Assembly (NCBI GenBank): GCA_001599595.1
Contig: BCHH01000003.1
Location: forward strand, 813,403-877,402
Reading direction: 5' to 3'
Length of the DNA stretch: 64,000 nucleotides
Source of the DNA: Beverwykella pulmonaria
Taxonomy: Eukaryota > Ascomycota > Dothideomycetes > Pleosporales > Melanommataceae
Shown here one piece after another: positions 34,641-45,017 of this stretch. Position 1 is the first letter of the stretch. Each line of letters opens with the position of its first letter. The notes beneath the pieces are model-generated. The model did not search any database, was not told the origin of the DNA, and worked only from the letters and a program-made list of their open reading frames with translations. A program made the translations under genes and the position numbers.

Positions 34641-36331
34641 ATCTAAGCTGGGGCGGTTTTGTTTCATCCCTTTCAGCAGCATGCATGGTATGGCGAAAAG
34701 CTGAAGAGCCGGATTGTCTAGTAGACATTAGGGGAGATATACCTCACGATTGAAGGCTGTGCAAAGGAAGTACTCGCGATTCTTCGACGAAGTACGTATG
34801 CTTGTATGAATCTAAACGAATATTCTTATGTTTACGCTTCTTCACCATCTGACTTCGAACACGACAGGAGAGACCATGTCTCTTCTTTTGATATGAACAC
34901 TATTGCAGCCCTCCTACACCCTCTAAGCAAAAGCTCCCTTCCTACTCTAAGCACACAGTGCTCTTTAACTCCTTTTTCTCTTATCGTCAGATCTAACGGA
35001 GCTTTGACAATGTTTCTCCGCGAGTTGCTCCTCTCCAGATGCTATGGGTGCACAACGCACCTGACTATCCTTTTTCACTTTGTCCACCTCTCCCACGGTT
35101 CAATCAAAGAATCTCACCTTCGCTTGCTATATCTTTCTACTCTCCTCTACCAACAACCTAGACATCACCACCTCCACCAAACTTCAAATCGCGAAGTATC
35201 TCTTCCCTTCTGCTTGGAGTTATGCAGTCTTTCAACCGTCTCACACTGCCACCACACCATAATAAATCTCCGACCAGGGCTCTCCGACGAGTCCGCAACA
35301 TGGGATCACGTGCAGCACCCACGCCAGACCTCCCCCCGGGAAAGGCCCACCTAGCTACCGGCATCATCGCTATGGCACCAGCCTCTTCTTCTCAATCAGT
35401 TACTGAGGTCGCCTCATTAAATAGAAGGCTATGGGGTAGGACGATGGCAAAATTGGTTCCTACGAGTGGAAACTGGTAGTACGAGAAGTTATCGGATATC
35501 CAAGACGTTAGAGTAGAGTAGGTGTGCGGCAAAGCGCAAACCCAGTCGCAGAAGCTATTGCAAATGAACGAACATTTTCTCCATCAACTTATCCTTGGAG
35601 ACCGAAAGAACCTTGAAAGTTACGTCCCGCAGAGAATGGGTGGAAACCGCGATATCATTAGAGGTAGGTAACACCGAGAAGATGAGAAGCCCGTATTACA
35701 AGGTAGGAAGGAAAACAGGGAACAAACGGGAGTAGCCCGAAGGGACGCCTAGGAGCAATCGCTACAGACCGTGCCGCAAGGACGCATATATTAATTAGTA
35801 GTAGCAAGACTCCGTGCCGTTCTGCCTCTTTGGCTGACGAGAAATAAATTAACTCAATCCGGGCTGCGAGCTGCGCCGCTGCTGGGTGCACCACTAGGTA
35901 CAGACAATGTTGACCAGCGGTATGCAGTGTGCCGGGCGGCTAAACTGGGTGGTAGGGCGGGCTACTGAGGAATAATCAATTCAATGTGCGTCTACGGCGC
36001 CTACACAGCACTGGAGCTGTCGGACTTCAGTGTAGTATTGGATATAGGAGGTGTAAGCAAGGTGAATGCCGGTTGTTTGATCTAGGTGCGTGTATACAGG
36101 CGTAAACCAGATCCCGTCAAGAATGTCTTGCTATGCTCGCAGGATGCGTTGGGAAAGGAACTGCCATTCTTTGTGGGAGTTGACAGAGGTCTTCGTTGAT
36201 TTACATCCCAACGAGTACTTGGTTATCTGTCCATTGTACTGTACAGGAAGCGCGCCTGCCTCTTCGCCCTTCACAAGCACCTAACTAACCAATCACCGTA
36301 CGTCTAATACCCCTCAGTATAACACTAATAG
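34641..36331. other. Long intergenic region
   Basis: I find no gene in these 1.7 kb. Open frames are short, compositionally odd (Ser/Leu/His-rich) and cannot be spliced into a recognisable protein on either strand. No repeat, hairpin or transposon end was seen. Confidence 0.4.
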
Positions 36332-37636
36332 CTATGGTTTAATTCCTAGCCCTGAAATGAAGCCCAAAATCTTCTCAAATGCTTGTAGCCGTCCGTAATG
36401 CAAGTTAACATTGTGGCCCATGTTTGGGAGCGTTATAGACTGCGATTTGTCTACTGGTCTGTTGGGATAGAATAAGGAAAGAGCGTCAGCCGTAACGTCT
36501 CCTCCATTTGCAAGGCAATCGCCTTGGCAGTAGAAGTAGTCTTGTTGGCCGTTTAGTATTTGCACGGGCTTGTTAAAGGCCGTTGCTGGCACATAGAGAC
36601 CTCCTAGAGTCAACGTCTCGCCAAGAGCATTGGTCTGGCGGGTTTTGAACTCTTTGAGAAAGACTGCAGAGTATTTCAGCATGTGATCTTGCTTGTGGTG
36701 TGATAATGGCTTACTGTTGACATCAAAGTGGGGATAGTAAAAGAAAGCAAACTGCAATGCCTGGGGAACTGGACCTAGGCTAAAGTAGCCGTTTGGAAGG
36801 CTCCTGAACTCAGTTCGATCTGGGAGAGTGTTCGCAATTTGTTGCGCTGCAGAGGCGAACCCAGTACCTGCTCCTTCTGAAAATCCAGAGTGTCCAGTGA
36901 GGATGACAGCATCGAAGACATTAGGGTACCTAGCAGATATGGACTGAGTGAGTGCCGAGCCAAGCGAGTGGCCAACCCCCACGAGTCTCTGGAAAACCAG
37001 GTCACCTATCTTTCCCTCTTTCAATTTCTGAGCGAGGGAATACGCAAGATCAACCTGCAATGGCACTTGCACGACCTGCTTTGGATCTGGGTGCTCAGAC
37101 TTCCCTGTTCCAAGTCGATCATAGGAAAATGTAGCGTAGCCTTTCTCTGCTGCTGCATCGACGTAGCTATATCCAGGGGCAAAGTCCCAATATGAAGAGT
37201 CTGTAGTACCTCCGTGGGTGAGGAATTGTACGCTGGTGAGATCTTCTGTCTTTGCTGGGTCTGCTGGAACGCATAGCTTGGAGTAGATTCTGAAGGTGTC
37301 TGAGACCGTGGTTAAGCCCCCGATGCTTGTGTTAAATGTATTGCTAGCTGTGCGGAAAAAATTGGTGATAAACTCCGTCAGTTCATAGTTGTTGTCCGGC
37401 CCTGAGTAAAGAACGTTGACGGTTGTAGCGACCACTGGGACATCGAGCATTCCGGAGACGCACACGGCTTTACCGCCGGTAGAGTATGAGAATGTAGGGC
37501 TACTGAGACCAGCAGCGCTCAACTTCCCGTAAGACGAAAGGTTACTCAGATTATTCATGGCGGTAGAGGTGTTACCGGTAAAGAACTCGTTCCATAAAAA
37601 AGTGGCCTGGGAGAAGGCGTCAAGGAGGTTCTGCAT
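36332..37636 (-). CDS. Alpha/beta hydrolase (lipase/esterase-like)
   Basis: Single exon, 434 aa from the ATG at 37636. The hydrolase core begins around SVQFLTHGGTTDSSYWD; the nucleophile elbow is GVGHSLGSAL (Ser), a candidate acid is in LNGQQDYFYC, and the base is in PNMGHNVNLH. The fold is that of fungal hydrolases often secreted and acting on esters, but no clear signal peptide is present at the annotated N-terminus. An upstream exon could supply one: a GTAAGC donor-like word lies about 45 bp before the ATG, though I could not build a convincing exon. The substrate is unknown. Confidence 0.8.
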   Translation of the reverse strand: MQNLLDAFSQATFLWNEFFTGNTSTAMNNLSNLSSYGKLSAAGLSSPTFSYSTGGKAVCVSGMLDVPVVATTVNVLYSGPDNNYELTEFITNFFRTASNTFNTSIGGLTTVSDTFRIYSKLCVPADPAKTEDLTSVQFLTHGGTTDSSYWDFAPGYSYVDAAAEKGYATFSYDRLGTGKSEHPDPKQVVQVPLQVDLAYSLAQKLKEGKIGDLVFQRLVGVGHSLGSALTQSISARYPNVFDAVILTGHSGFSEGAGTGFASAAQQIANTLPDRTEFRSLPNGYFSLGPVPQALQFAFFYYPHFDVNSKPLSHHKQDHMLKYSAVFLKEFKTRQTNALGETLTLGGLYVPATAFNKPVQILNGQQDYFYCQGDCLANGGDVTADALSLFYPNRPVDKSQSITLPNMGHNVNLHYGRLQAFEKILGFISGLGIKP

Positions 37637-38068
37637 GGCGACGGAGATACCTCAAAGGAAATAAATGAAATGGGAGGTAGCTTACTTCCCTATTAATGTT
37701 GCGGCTGGACTAGGTTTAGAACGAGATGGTCAGAAATTTGAGATGGGTGGGGACTTCGTAAGATATAGGCGGGGCTCTGCTGCGCCACATGCACGGTGAC
37801 AAGGAAACGACGGTGATTAGACTGATTATCGGATGTATGGTGCACTTGTAGGGGCCTTTTGCTGTGCAGGCCCGCTCAGGGTAAGCAATTAGCGCATATC
37901 AAAGCTGCTACAAGGGGCAAGTGGTTAGTGCTCTGGAGGCGATGACACGTCCATATTCACTCGAATTATGTAGGCTAGCTATGCATTACTACTATTTAAT
38001 AACTGAATCCTCCAGCTTTTCACCCGCAAAAGCGACTGCGACCGCAGCGCAATAGTTAAATCGTACTT
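37637..38068. other. Intergenic region
   Basis: Upstream region of the hydrolase gene and 3' flank of the MFS relic. No gene recognised. Confidence 0.4.
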
Positions 38069-39813
38069 CTACACGGCTCTCTCTGCACAAGTCTCCTCTA
38101 TGCTCTCTCCATCCCCGACCTTGTCTGAAGTGGTAGTAGGCGCCGACTTTGGTAACCGTGTCCATCTCATTCCAGAAGCACATGCGAAGGACGAGAGCGC
38201 ACATCCGACAGATACGTCCTGTGTAGCGATTAGTTCTTCAAACTTGAGAGAAGGAAAGATGAAAAGAATACTCACGAAGACACGCGTACAAACATAACTA
38301 TATGCTTCCTGGAGCAGTGGCAGCACTTCAAGCTCAACCACAGAGTGCAGACTGCTGGCTCCTGCTTCTATTACCTTATTCGGGTTCACTGTCGGAACGT
38401 ATTTGATTAGGCCGAGCCTCAGCACCGACTCGAACACTGGCTGCCCAACTGCCACGAATAAGCTGGCGCTGAGTGCCTGGCCGAATACAATGACCTTTAT
38501 GCCCAAAGGGATCTCGGTTGGTTTGAGTTCACGCTGAACTGCGAAAATCGGCATTTGTACAAGCAAAGCAAAGCCCAAGTCACAGAATATCTGGAAGCCA
38601 GTCCACAACTCAGCATTGCTACTGGGCTTCAGCGTGGTGTCCAGCTCAGCTCCTATAGCTAAGCATGCAATGCCGAAAAGGAGGAACGGATTGTAGTACG
38701 GCGCTTTGGAAACTGTGGAGTCTCAGCACACATGTACGCTTGCACCCATGGAAACTTACCCAGAGCACCGCTCAAGATGGCTCCAGTAATATCAGCGCCC
38801 ACAGTGGGCAGATACATGATTCCGCTCAATAGAGGACGTACACCCCTCACAGTTTGGAACCATATCTGCAATAATAAAGAATAACGAAGAAGCCGCCATT
38901 TCCGAAGAGTGCGACGAACATGCCTAGGCACACAGTTCGCTTCTTAATGAGATTCGGCGGAAGCGAAGCTCTGTCTCCAAGGTGGAGCTGCCATCCGATG
39001 AACGCGACGAGAGTCATACCGAATCCTATCATAAGCCCGATGATGATCGATGAGCGCCACGGATACCTGAATCCTGCCAATTGAAGAGCGAGAAGTAGTT
39101 GAATGACTGCTCCACTGAAGAGGGTAGTTGCGTGTGTAGTGAAGGCACCTCCAAGAAGAGGTCCTAGTGTTTCCGTAATCGTATACACGCTCGTAACTAG
39201 AGCAAAATTCAAGGGCTGCCGAAGTGGAGGAACAACAGCCGCAATCACGATTAACGTCCCACCGAACAGGCCGCCACTCGCCCCAATCCCTTTAATCGCT
39301 CTTCCAATAATTAAAGTAGTGGACAACTGCACGACCCCACATATTATGCTCCCAACCAGGAAAACAAACACATATATTACGAACACGACCTTGTGGGAGA
39401 ATTTGGCAAAAAAATTGCCAGTCAGGAGTTGGCAGGCGCAAATTGTGATAAGGAAGCTAGAGCCATACTAACTCACATCTTTAAGAGAGTTGAATTCAGT
39501 GGTGATAGCCGGTACTGCTGTTGCCACTATAGTGAAGTCCTTAGTTAACATTAGAGCCACCCGGAGACTACCGTGATGGTATGCTTATCAGGCCAACCAA
39601 GAGCATGGAGAGGCTGAGGCCAATCATCAAAACTTGTAACTTCCATCCTTTGAGAAGGAACGGTCGGTCGTTTGCGCGTGGGTTTTCCGCGGCTTCATGC
39701 ATGCTTGGGTTCACGATCTCTCCAAGACACTCCTCGACATTGCGTCGAGTCGAACCCACTGGCTCTCTAGAAGCCTCAGTACCGTCACTCATGTTGAGTG
39801 GGGTTGCGCTCAT
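38069..39813 (-). pseudogene. MFS drug/toxin efflux transporter, broken
   Basis: Order on the minus strand matches a 14-helix efflux pump of the DHA2 type: cytosolic N-terminus from the ATG at 39813, first helix LQVLMIGLSLSMLLVGL, then DFTIVATAVPAITTEF, RAIKGIGASGGLFGG, the loop DRASLPPNLIKKRTV, FQTVRGVRPLLSGI, and later helices through a proper C-terminus at 38069. Three faults are visible. A TAG at 39468-39470 sits where the family has Trp (V-S-stop-YGSS). A one-base loss in a T run near 38871 breaks YY-LQIWFQTV. The first intron appears to begin ATAAGC where GTAAGC is expected, near 39588. Two later introns still have sound GTAAGT and GTGAGT donors. It is best read as a recently inactivated gene; an assembly error cannot explain all three. 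Confidence 0.75.
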
Positions 39814-40405
39814 GGTCCCAAGTTGCTGCAATTTGGTGTTCAACGCGGTACGGCACTTGTGTAGAAACGAACGGACAGGAGTCGAACAGAACTTTGAGTA
39901 GCAGAGAAGCAGTGAAGTTGAGGACGGACATGTAATAGTGTATGGCATTGTAAAGACAATTACTGAGAATCCTGATTAGTCGGAATTCAAGAGAACCCAT
40001 TCGAAAGATGTCGATTACTAACTTGACGCCCCGTAATTTGCCGAAATTGCAGTTGTCTCTTCATGTCTGCTAGGGGCACAGTGGTCGCCGGCGTAACGGT
40101 TCAATACTCTGAGCTTCGGAAGCTGTGCCTACCTTTCAAATCTAAGGTGCCCACAACTGCTATTACAGGCATATGCCTGCACGTCCCCTGCATTTTGAGT
40201 TTAAGGCCGGGACAGAAACAGCCCCTAGTAGTTGAATTCATGCAATCACCTCCGGATGCGTCCACAGAAAAAAGAAAGGAAAAAAGGGCATTGGATATGT
40301 GAGAGTAAGCACATGTTTCTAGATTAAGAATTTAATTGAGAGCTTAAGTAGGCGCAGGGCATGCATGCGCGCGACGCCAACTCTTGCTACGCCACTGCTG
40401 CAGGT
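39814..40405. other. Intergenic region
   Basis: Upstream flank of the MFS relic and downstream flank of the gene remnant. No coding sequence recognised. Confidence 0.4.
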
Positions 40406-40836
40406 TTACGGCGTGTATGTGACATCCACAAATGCCCCCGTCTTCGCTTCTTCCATGAGCTGTTTTTGAAACTGTTCAAGCTGACCGTTTTCCCTCTGTT
40501 GATATAGATATTCCTCAGTTCCGAGGAGCCAGCACTGCGATGCAAAGGGCTGGTACTGGCCCGGGTTGCTCAGTGTCTCATCAGCTACCACTTCCACATC
40601 CTGTTTCGGAAGCAGACTCGATATATTAATTGCCCAGCTAGGAGCAGAGTTATTGTAGTATCCAGGTGAAATGTATCATTGTACAGGGCATACTTACTCG
40701 CACGCACTATGCCCAGCGGGCTTATGCCACTGTTTAACGAGTACATCGCAGCCCGGTGTCGGCTCTCCGGCGTTTCTGACCACCACGCGGGTAGAGAGGG
40801 GTAGGGACTTGAACCATTGAATGCATCTACCAGGCT
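40406..40836 (-). pseudogene. 3' exons of a conserved-looking gene of unknown function
   Basis: Two exons join cleanly: 40698-40836 (PGRCIQWFKSLPLSTRVVV, then EPTPGCDVLVKQWHKPAG) and 40406-40637 (WAINISSLLPKQDVEVV, then NPGQYQPFASQCWLLGTEEY, ending FVDVTYTP). The intron has a GTAAGT donor and TAG acceptor and preserves the phase. The dense, even composition suggests real protein. I could not find a matching first exon: upstream frames are closed or give no continuous sequence in the needed phase, and one candidate is interrupted by a TAG near 40965. So this is either the 3' half of a gene whose 5' exon I missed or a truncated relic. I do not recognise the family. Confidence 0.45.
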
Positions 40837-41251
40837 CTGTTATGTCTTAGATTAGATTCTGGTTAGGTCTGTACTGGAAGTAGCATTCTTAGAAGGGTCG
40901 TACAACGATGATGGCAGCTTCTAGCTCTGCTACGCCTGCCTCAGTAGCAACGCCGACAAGGCCCTTCTACTCCGCATCTTTACTGCAGGAGCAGGTGGAG
41001 GAGGAGCCGCCGCCGCAGGAGCTGCTGCAAGAGCCGCCGCAGCCACCACCACCGCTACCACTACTATACGTCCTCTCCCGCGCAGTAGCAACTGTCCCAC
41101 AACTGTAGAGGGAGTGGACGGTAGGCCTACTACTCTAGAATAGAGCCTATGCTAAGAGTGTTACATAAAGACTATAACTAGCCATTTGCAAAGCACTGTA
41201 GCTACTTGCTTATAAAATACACTACTAGGTATTGAAAACTTCCCTCGTTTA
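40837..41251. other. Low-complexity GC-rich patch between two minus-strand genes
   Basis: At about 40970-41070 the minus strand encodes a Gly/Ser/Cys-rich string (GGGGCGGSCSSSCGGG followed by STCSCSKDAE) before a TAG. The plus strand reads as Pro/Glu/Gln-rich. The rest of the gap is AT-rich. The Cys/Gly string looks like tails seen on some fungal membrane proteins, but it is not connected in frame to the gene at 41252-42094. Confidence 0.35.
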
Positions 41252-42094
41252 TTAAACTTCTTCAACAAATATCCTAATAATATTTGTTAGAGCTGGCACC
41301 AAAATCCAGATCAAATCAATGTACTTCACCTTTGCAGGACAATATGCTCCCCGCGTGGACTTTAGAAACGCTGACCAGATAAGGAAACTACAAGTATACG
41401 TCAAAGGGACGATTATTCGCACAACCCACTTCAGACTATCAATGTCCTGCGCCTCTGCTTTACCCCTTGTCTCCACCAAGCGCTTAAGCACCCACAGGGC
41501 CCACATGATCTCAAGGGCCGTCGAAAGTAACATCACGATGCTGAAGATACAGGTAACGATATACCAAGTATAATCATTCCCTACAAAATCAGCACCACCG
41601 TGGGTCAGTGCCTGCCTTGCTAATCTTCCGACGAAAACACAACCAAGCGCACAGATGAAGACCTCGACCACAACGTTATCTAGTGCTCCGTTTTGATAAC
41701 CCCACTTCCGGTCCACATTCAGCATGTTTCCGATGAACCAGCTTACTCGAGGCCGAATTGCCCAGATTTGAATGAGTTGCCATAAGTCTGCTTTGTAACC
41801 ACTCTGACGAATCAGCAGTGAGGTGGTAATGATTCCGAGCAGTTGCATGATTACGCTCCCAATCGCGGACCAGAATTTCCACGGTCGGAATCCCGGTTTT
41901 AGCCAGAACTTGATACGACGTTTGACATGGTGGGAGCCGAGGAGGAGGTAAATCCCAATGCTGATACCATTGTAGATTCCGAAGTGGGCGAGGACTAACG
42001 AAGAAGTAGGACAGGACGTATTTCCTGATGAAACTTGGAAACCTGGAGGAATCCAGCCTGGGATTGTCGAGTTTAGTTGCGTGGTGTTAGACAT
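41252..42094 (-). CDS. Fungal multi-pass membrane protein, function unknown
   Basis: About 280 aa from the ATG at 42094, single exon. A short N-terminus with sequons (NTT, NST, NTS) is followed by about seven hydrophobic segments, among them LVLAHFGIYNGISIGIYLLL, SAIGSVIMQLLGIITTSLLI, YIVTCIFSIVMLLSTALEIM and the last one, YIDLIWILVPALTNIIRIF. The seven-helix layout with a glycosylated outer N-terminus is receptor-like, but no known receptor motif is visible. The frame stays open upstream of this ATG without another ATG, so a longer protein would need an upstream exon. Confidence 0.7.
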   Translation of the reverse strand: MSNTTQLNSTIPGWIPPGFQVSSGNTSCPTSSLVLAHFGIYNGISIGIYLLLGSHHVKRRIKFWLKPGFRPWKFWSAIGSVIMQLLGIITTSLLIRQSGYKADLWQLIQIWAIRPRVSWFIGNMLNVDRKWGYQNGALDNVVVEVFICALGCVFVGRLARQALTHGGADFVGNDYTWYIVTCIFSIVMLLSTALEIMWALWVLKRLVETRGKAEAQDIDSLKWVVRIIVPLTYTCSFLIWSAFLKSTRGAYCPAKVKYIDLIWILVPALTNIIRIFVEEV

Positions 42095-43090
42095 CTTCTT
42101 TAGAGCAACAATAGTTAGAATATCTGATGGGCCATAGACCAGGGCTACTTTACTTACTGCCCGGGATATAAGTCTCAGGGTCCAATTCGGAAAGATTAGA
42201 GTACTTACTGTGTTCCGAATGAGGAAGCGTCGGAGCACCTAGAATTCACGACAATTCGAATAAGAATATAAAGTCTAGTTATCTGCGATGGCGAAACTTT
42301 TAGCCTCACCCTATTATCTATTTACATATCTGTATTCCAAGGAGTATGTGCGGCTGAAGGAAAGCTCGGACAGATCGCTTACACTTATGCCTACAGTATC
42401 TGCTGCGTGTACATGCTTTTCTCCACCTTCTCTCGGCTATTCTATTGTGTGGCGACCATATTAGCCGAAAGGGATCATCAGACCAGCGAATGGAACCGTA
42501 AGGCACACTTCATCAAAGCCTCCGAGTCTTTTGAAATTTCGACAGTTCCCTTGGCAGGGTAACTGGTGACATGAATTGACCTAATAAGAAGTCCTGTGCA
42601 GCAAGCGGGCTTGAGCTTCCTAATAGTAATCACGGTTAATCACAAATCACCGAATCAGATGCTCTTGGATTTCCGGACATTTTATGGCTCACCATTTATA
42701 CATAGCAGTCGGCAAAATCAGGCGACAGCCAAATCGCTTGCCGCATTACCGTCGCATAAAAATCTTTAGCTGGCGCCAGAAAAGTATACGTAAACGGGAC
42801 TCAGTCTACATAAGCAGACATTATGTCAAAAGAAAGAGAGCGGAGACCTTTCATCGTTCTTCTATTAGCAAAGGTGGATATTAAGTCATCAAAATACTAT
42901 TATCCCCAAGGCCAAATGTCACCCCCGCAACCACACATCTCTGAAGACCTAAAACTTTCCTGCTTAAGTTATCTTTCAAATATTTTTTGCTCTCCTAAAG
43001 ATATCTCTATCTACCCTACATGTACGACTGCTTCGAAAGGTATAATTTCTGGGATACCGCTTATGTTTTTATTGTAGACAAACAATAGCA
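42095..43090. other. AT-rich divergent spacer
   Basis: No gene seen in about 1 kb between two divergent genes. Sequence around 42550-43080 is AT-rich with short runs; no inverted or tandem repeat was recognised. Confidence 0.4.
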
Positions 43091-44628
43091 ATGCTGCAAA
43101 GCCAACTCACCATTCCCGACGTCGACTTAGTCAATATCTACAACACGTCGCTACTACTCGCGGACTCTGACCCAGCCACAGAGCATACTTGGAGGGTAGA
43201 ACCGGCCATTTTCAGGGCAATTGCAAAAGTTCACTACGACCAATGGGACTACAACACTTACAAAAAAAATGCGATACTCATAGCAGCCATCAAAAAGGTC
43301 CAATTACGGACGATGACTCTCAACAGTCCAAAGCAAGCTCGGCTACAGTCCATTATAGGGCACAAAATATCCATGATATATGGCGATATGGTTACGAATG
43401 AAACCCTTCCACCAAAATACTTCTATGTCAAAGGTACCTACCCTAGTCTTGCGCAAGCAACAATTGGGAATGAAGAAGAGAATAAGTCCGACACCCTGTA
43501 TCATTTTCGACTCCGCGATATTCATACATACTTCCGCCTCGTTGTTCCGGATTCTCATCAAACCACAGTCGTGTACCATTCAATGGGTTATCGAGCCCAG
43601 ATTTTTGCGAATGCGGGATTGGCGATTGACGGCCAAACTGCGAGGGCTCTCATGAAATCCATCGGCTTCAAATGGGATTGGTTGTTTCAGTACAGAACCT
43701 CCACTGGCCAGAATAGAGCCAACTCTACCCTCGGTGTCGACCTGCACACTATCCACAACGTTGACCTAGGCCATGGTATCAATCAACAGACCTTGATTGT
43801 AGCTCTCCTTGCGTGCCATGCCAGTTTCCAAGGCCTCGAAGGGTGGACTTTGTTCAATCGCGTCTTGATCCAGGGTGCATGGCCATGGCTTGGTAGGTAT
43901 AGCAAAAGCTATGCCAAAACCATTTTTACGGCGATGATTTGCCTGTTCTGTTGTGTGAGGCATGGACATGTTTGGAATGGCACTGTCGCTGGCTTGATAC
44001 TCAGGCTAGCAAGGAAGTTGGTGGATCCGAATTGTTTCGGTGCTGGGAGAGTCAAAGTTTGGAATGGTAGTAGATTGAGAGGGCCGAGAGTGCTCTATGA
44101 GCCAGCCTGGAAGAGAGAAAAGGGCCTGGAAAAAAAAGGTTACGAGCATAATGTTGATGAACAGAATGACAAGGTATGTATCTTTGCCAACTTTTTTCCC
44201 AATTCCAATCTGTACTGATCATACGCCATAAGTCCACGGATTCCGATTTGCAGCCACTGTCCCAATCCGGATGGACCTACTCAACTCCATCCCCACCTTC
44301 CCTTCCACAGCCTTTTCCACACTGCAATCACATCATCCACGGCCAGTCGTGTAACCATGGACCTGATCTTCGCTTCACAGGCCGTATCACACTCGTTGCG
44401 TCCCTAACCGAATTAGAGACGGCGCGTACGAATGCCACTACCCCTACGGCTAGTTCAAAGTCTTCCATAATTGTCTCTAAAACGTACAAGGATCCGCACG
44501 GTCAAATAGAGGTTGAAGGATTTGTACGACGCGAAAAGATTCTCACTGTAAGGAAGGGCGAAATGCAGTGTGTATCGTGTGCGGTGAAGCTAGCGCATTT
44601 GGTGGGCGCTGTTGTAGTTGAGGTTTGA
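43091..44628 (+). CDS. Hypothetical protein, unrecognised family
   Basis: Two exons, 43091-44173 and 44233-44628, about 492 aa. The intron has a GTATGT donor and AAG acceptor and keeps the frame. The N-terminal half is mixed alpha/beta in composition, with HFRLRDIHTYFRLVVPDS and a mid-region LGHGINQQTLIVALLACHAS. A hydrophobic stretch TIFTAMICLFCCV may be a membrane segment or buried core. The C-terminal part contains a Cys/His pattern (HCNHIIHGQSCNHG) and a final CVSCAVKLAHLVG, which could bind metal. I do not recognise it, and nothing around it suggests a role. Its isolation next to AT-rich and repeat-like DNA fits a lineage-restricted gene. Confidence 0.65.
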
Positions 44629-44663
44629 GGTAATACAGAGGAATTAGAAAGTTATGATTACTG

Positions 44664-44690
44664 TTAGGGTTTAATTCAATTAAACCCTAA
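44664..44690. repeat. Perfect 13-bp palindrome
   Basis: TTAGGGTTTAATT, a single C, then AATTAAACCCTAA: both arms match exactly. The outer six bases equal the fungal telomere unit TTAGGG, which may be chance. It is 36 bp after the stop of the preceding gene, so it could act as part of its 3' end or mark the edge of a repeat. Confidence 0.85.
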
Positions 44691-44998
44691 TTAATAGTTA
44701 GGTTGCTTTCTCTTCTATTTGTTGCGAACTACATAATCTTCTAAGAAAGTTGCATGCTTGTTCTTATGCATAGTTTCTTCTTGTAAAATAGCTGTATACG
44801 CTCAAGAGCGTACTGACAGTATATAAGGCACACGAAGGGTTTCTCTTGTAGATAAGTTTTTCCTTAGGCAAAAGTCTGCATGGCCCAAACCAGGGCCGGT
44901 ACCAGACGGTAAATAGAATAAATAATAATAATAGTTTCTTCTTGTATATGTTGTATCTATTTTCTACTTATATGTGAGGGATACTCCTGTTTCCCGGA

Positions 44999-45017
44999 GG
45001 GCCTCCTGCGGAGGCCC
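44999..45017. repeat. GC-rich hairpin, 8-bp stem, 3-nt loop
   Basis: GGGCCTCC, loop TGC, GGAGGCCC. It stands out against AT-rich surroundings, and the next bases (CTCGGAGGCC) repeat part of the stem. A stable RNA hairpin would form if transcribed. Function unknown. Confidence 0.8.

Noticed and set aside
40800..40836. tRNA-like B box (GGTTCAAGTCC on the minus strand)
   Set aside because: No matching A box or cloverleaf could be drawn and the bases lie inside a coding exon.
44664..44690. Interstitial telomere repeat
   Set aside because: TTAGGG occurs once on each arm of a palindrome and is not in tandem, so it is not a telomere remnant.
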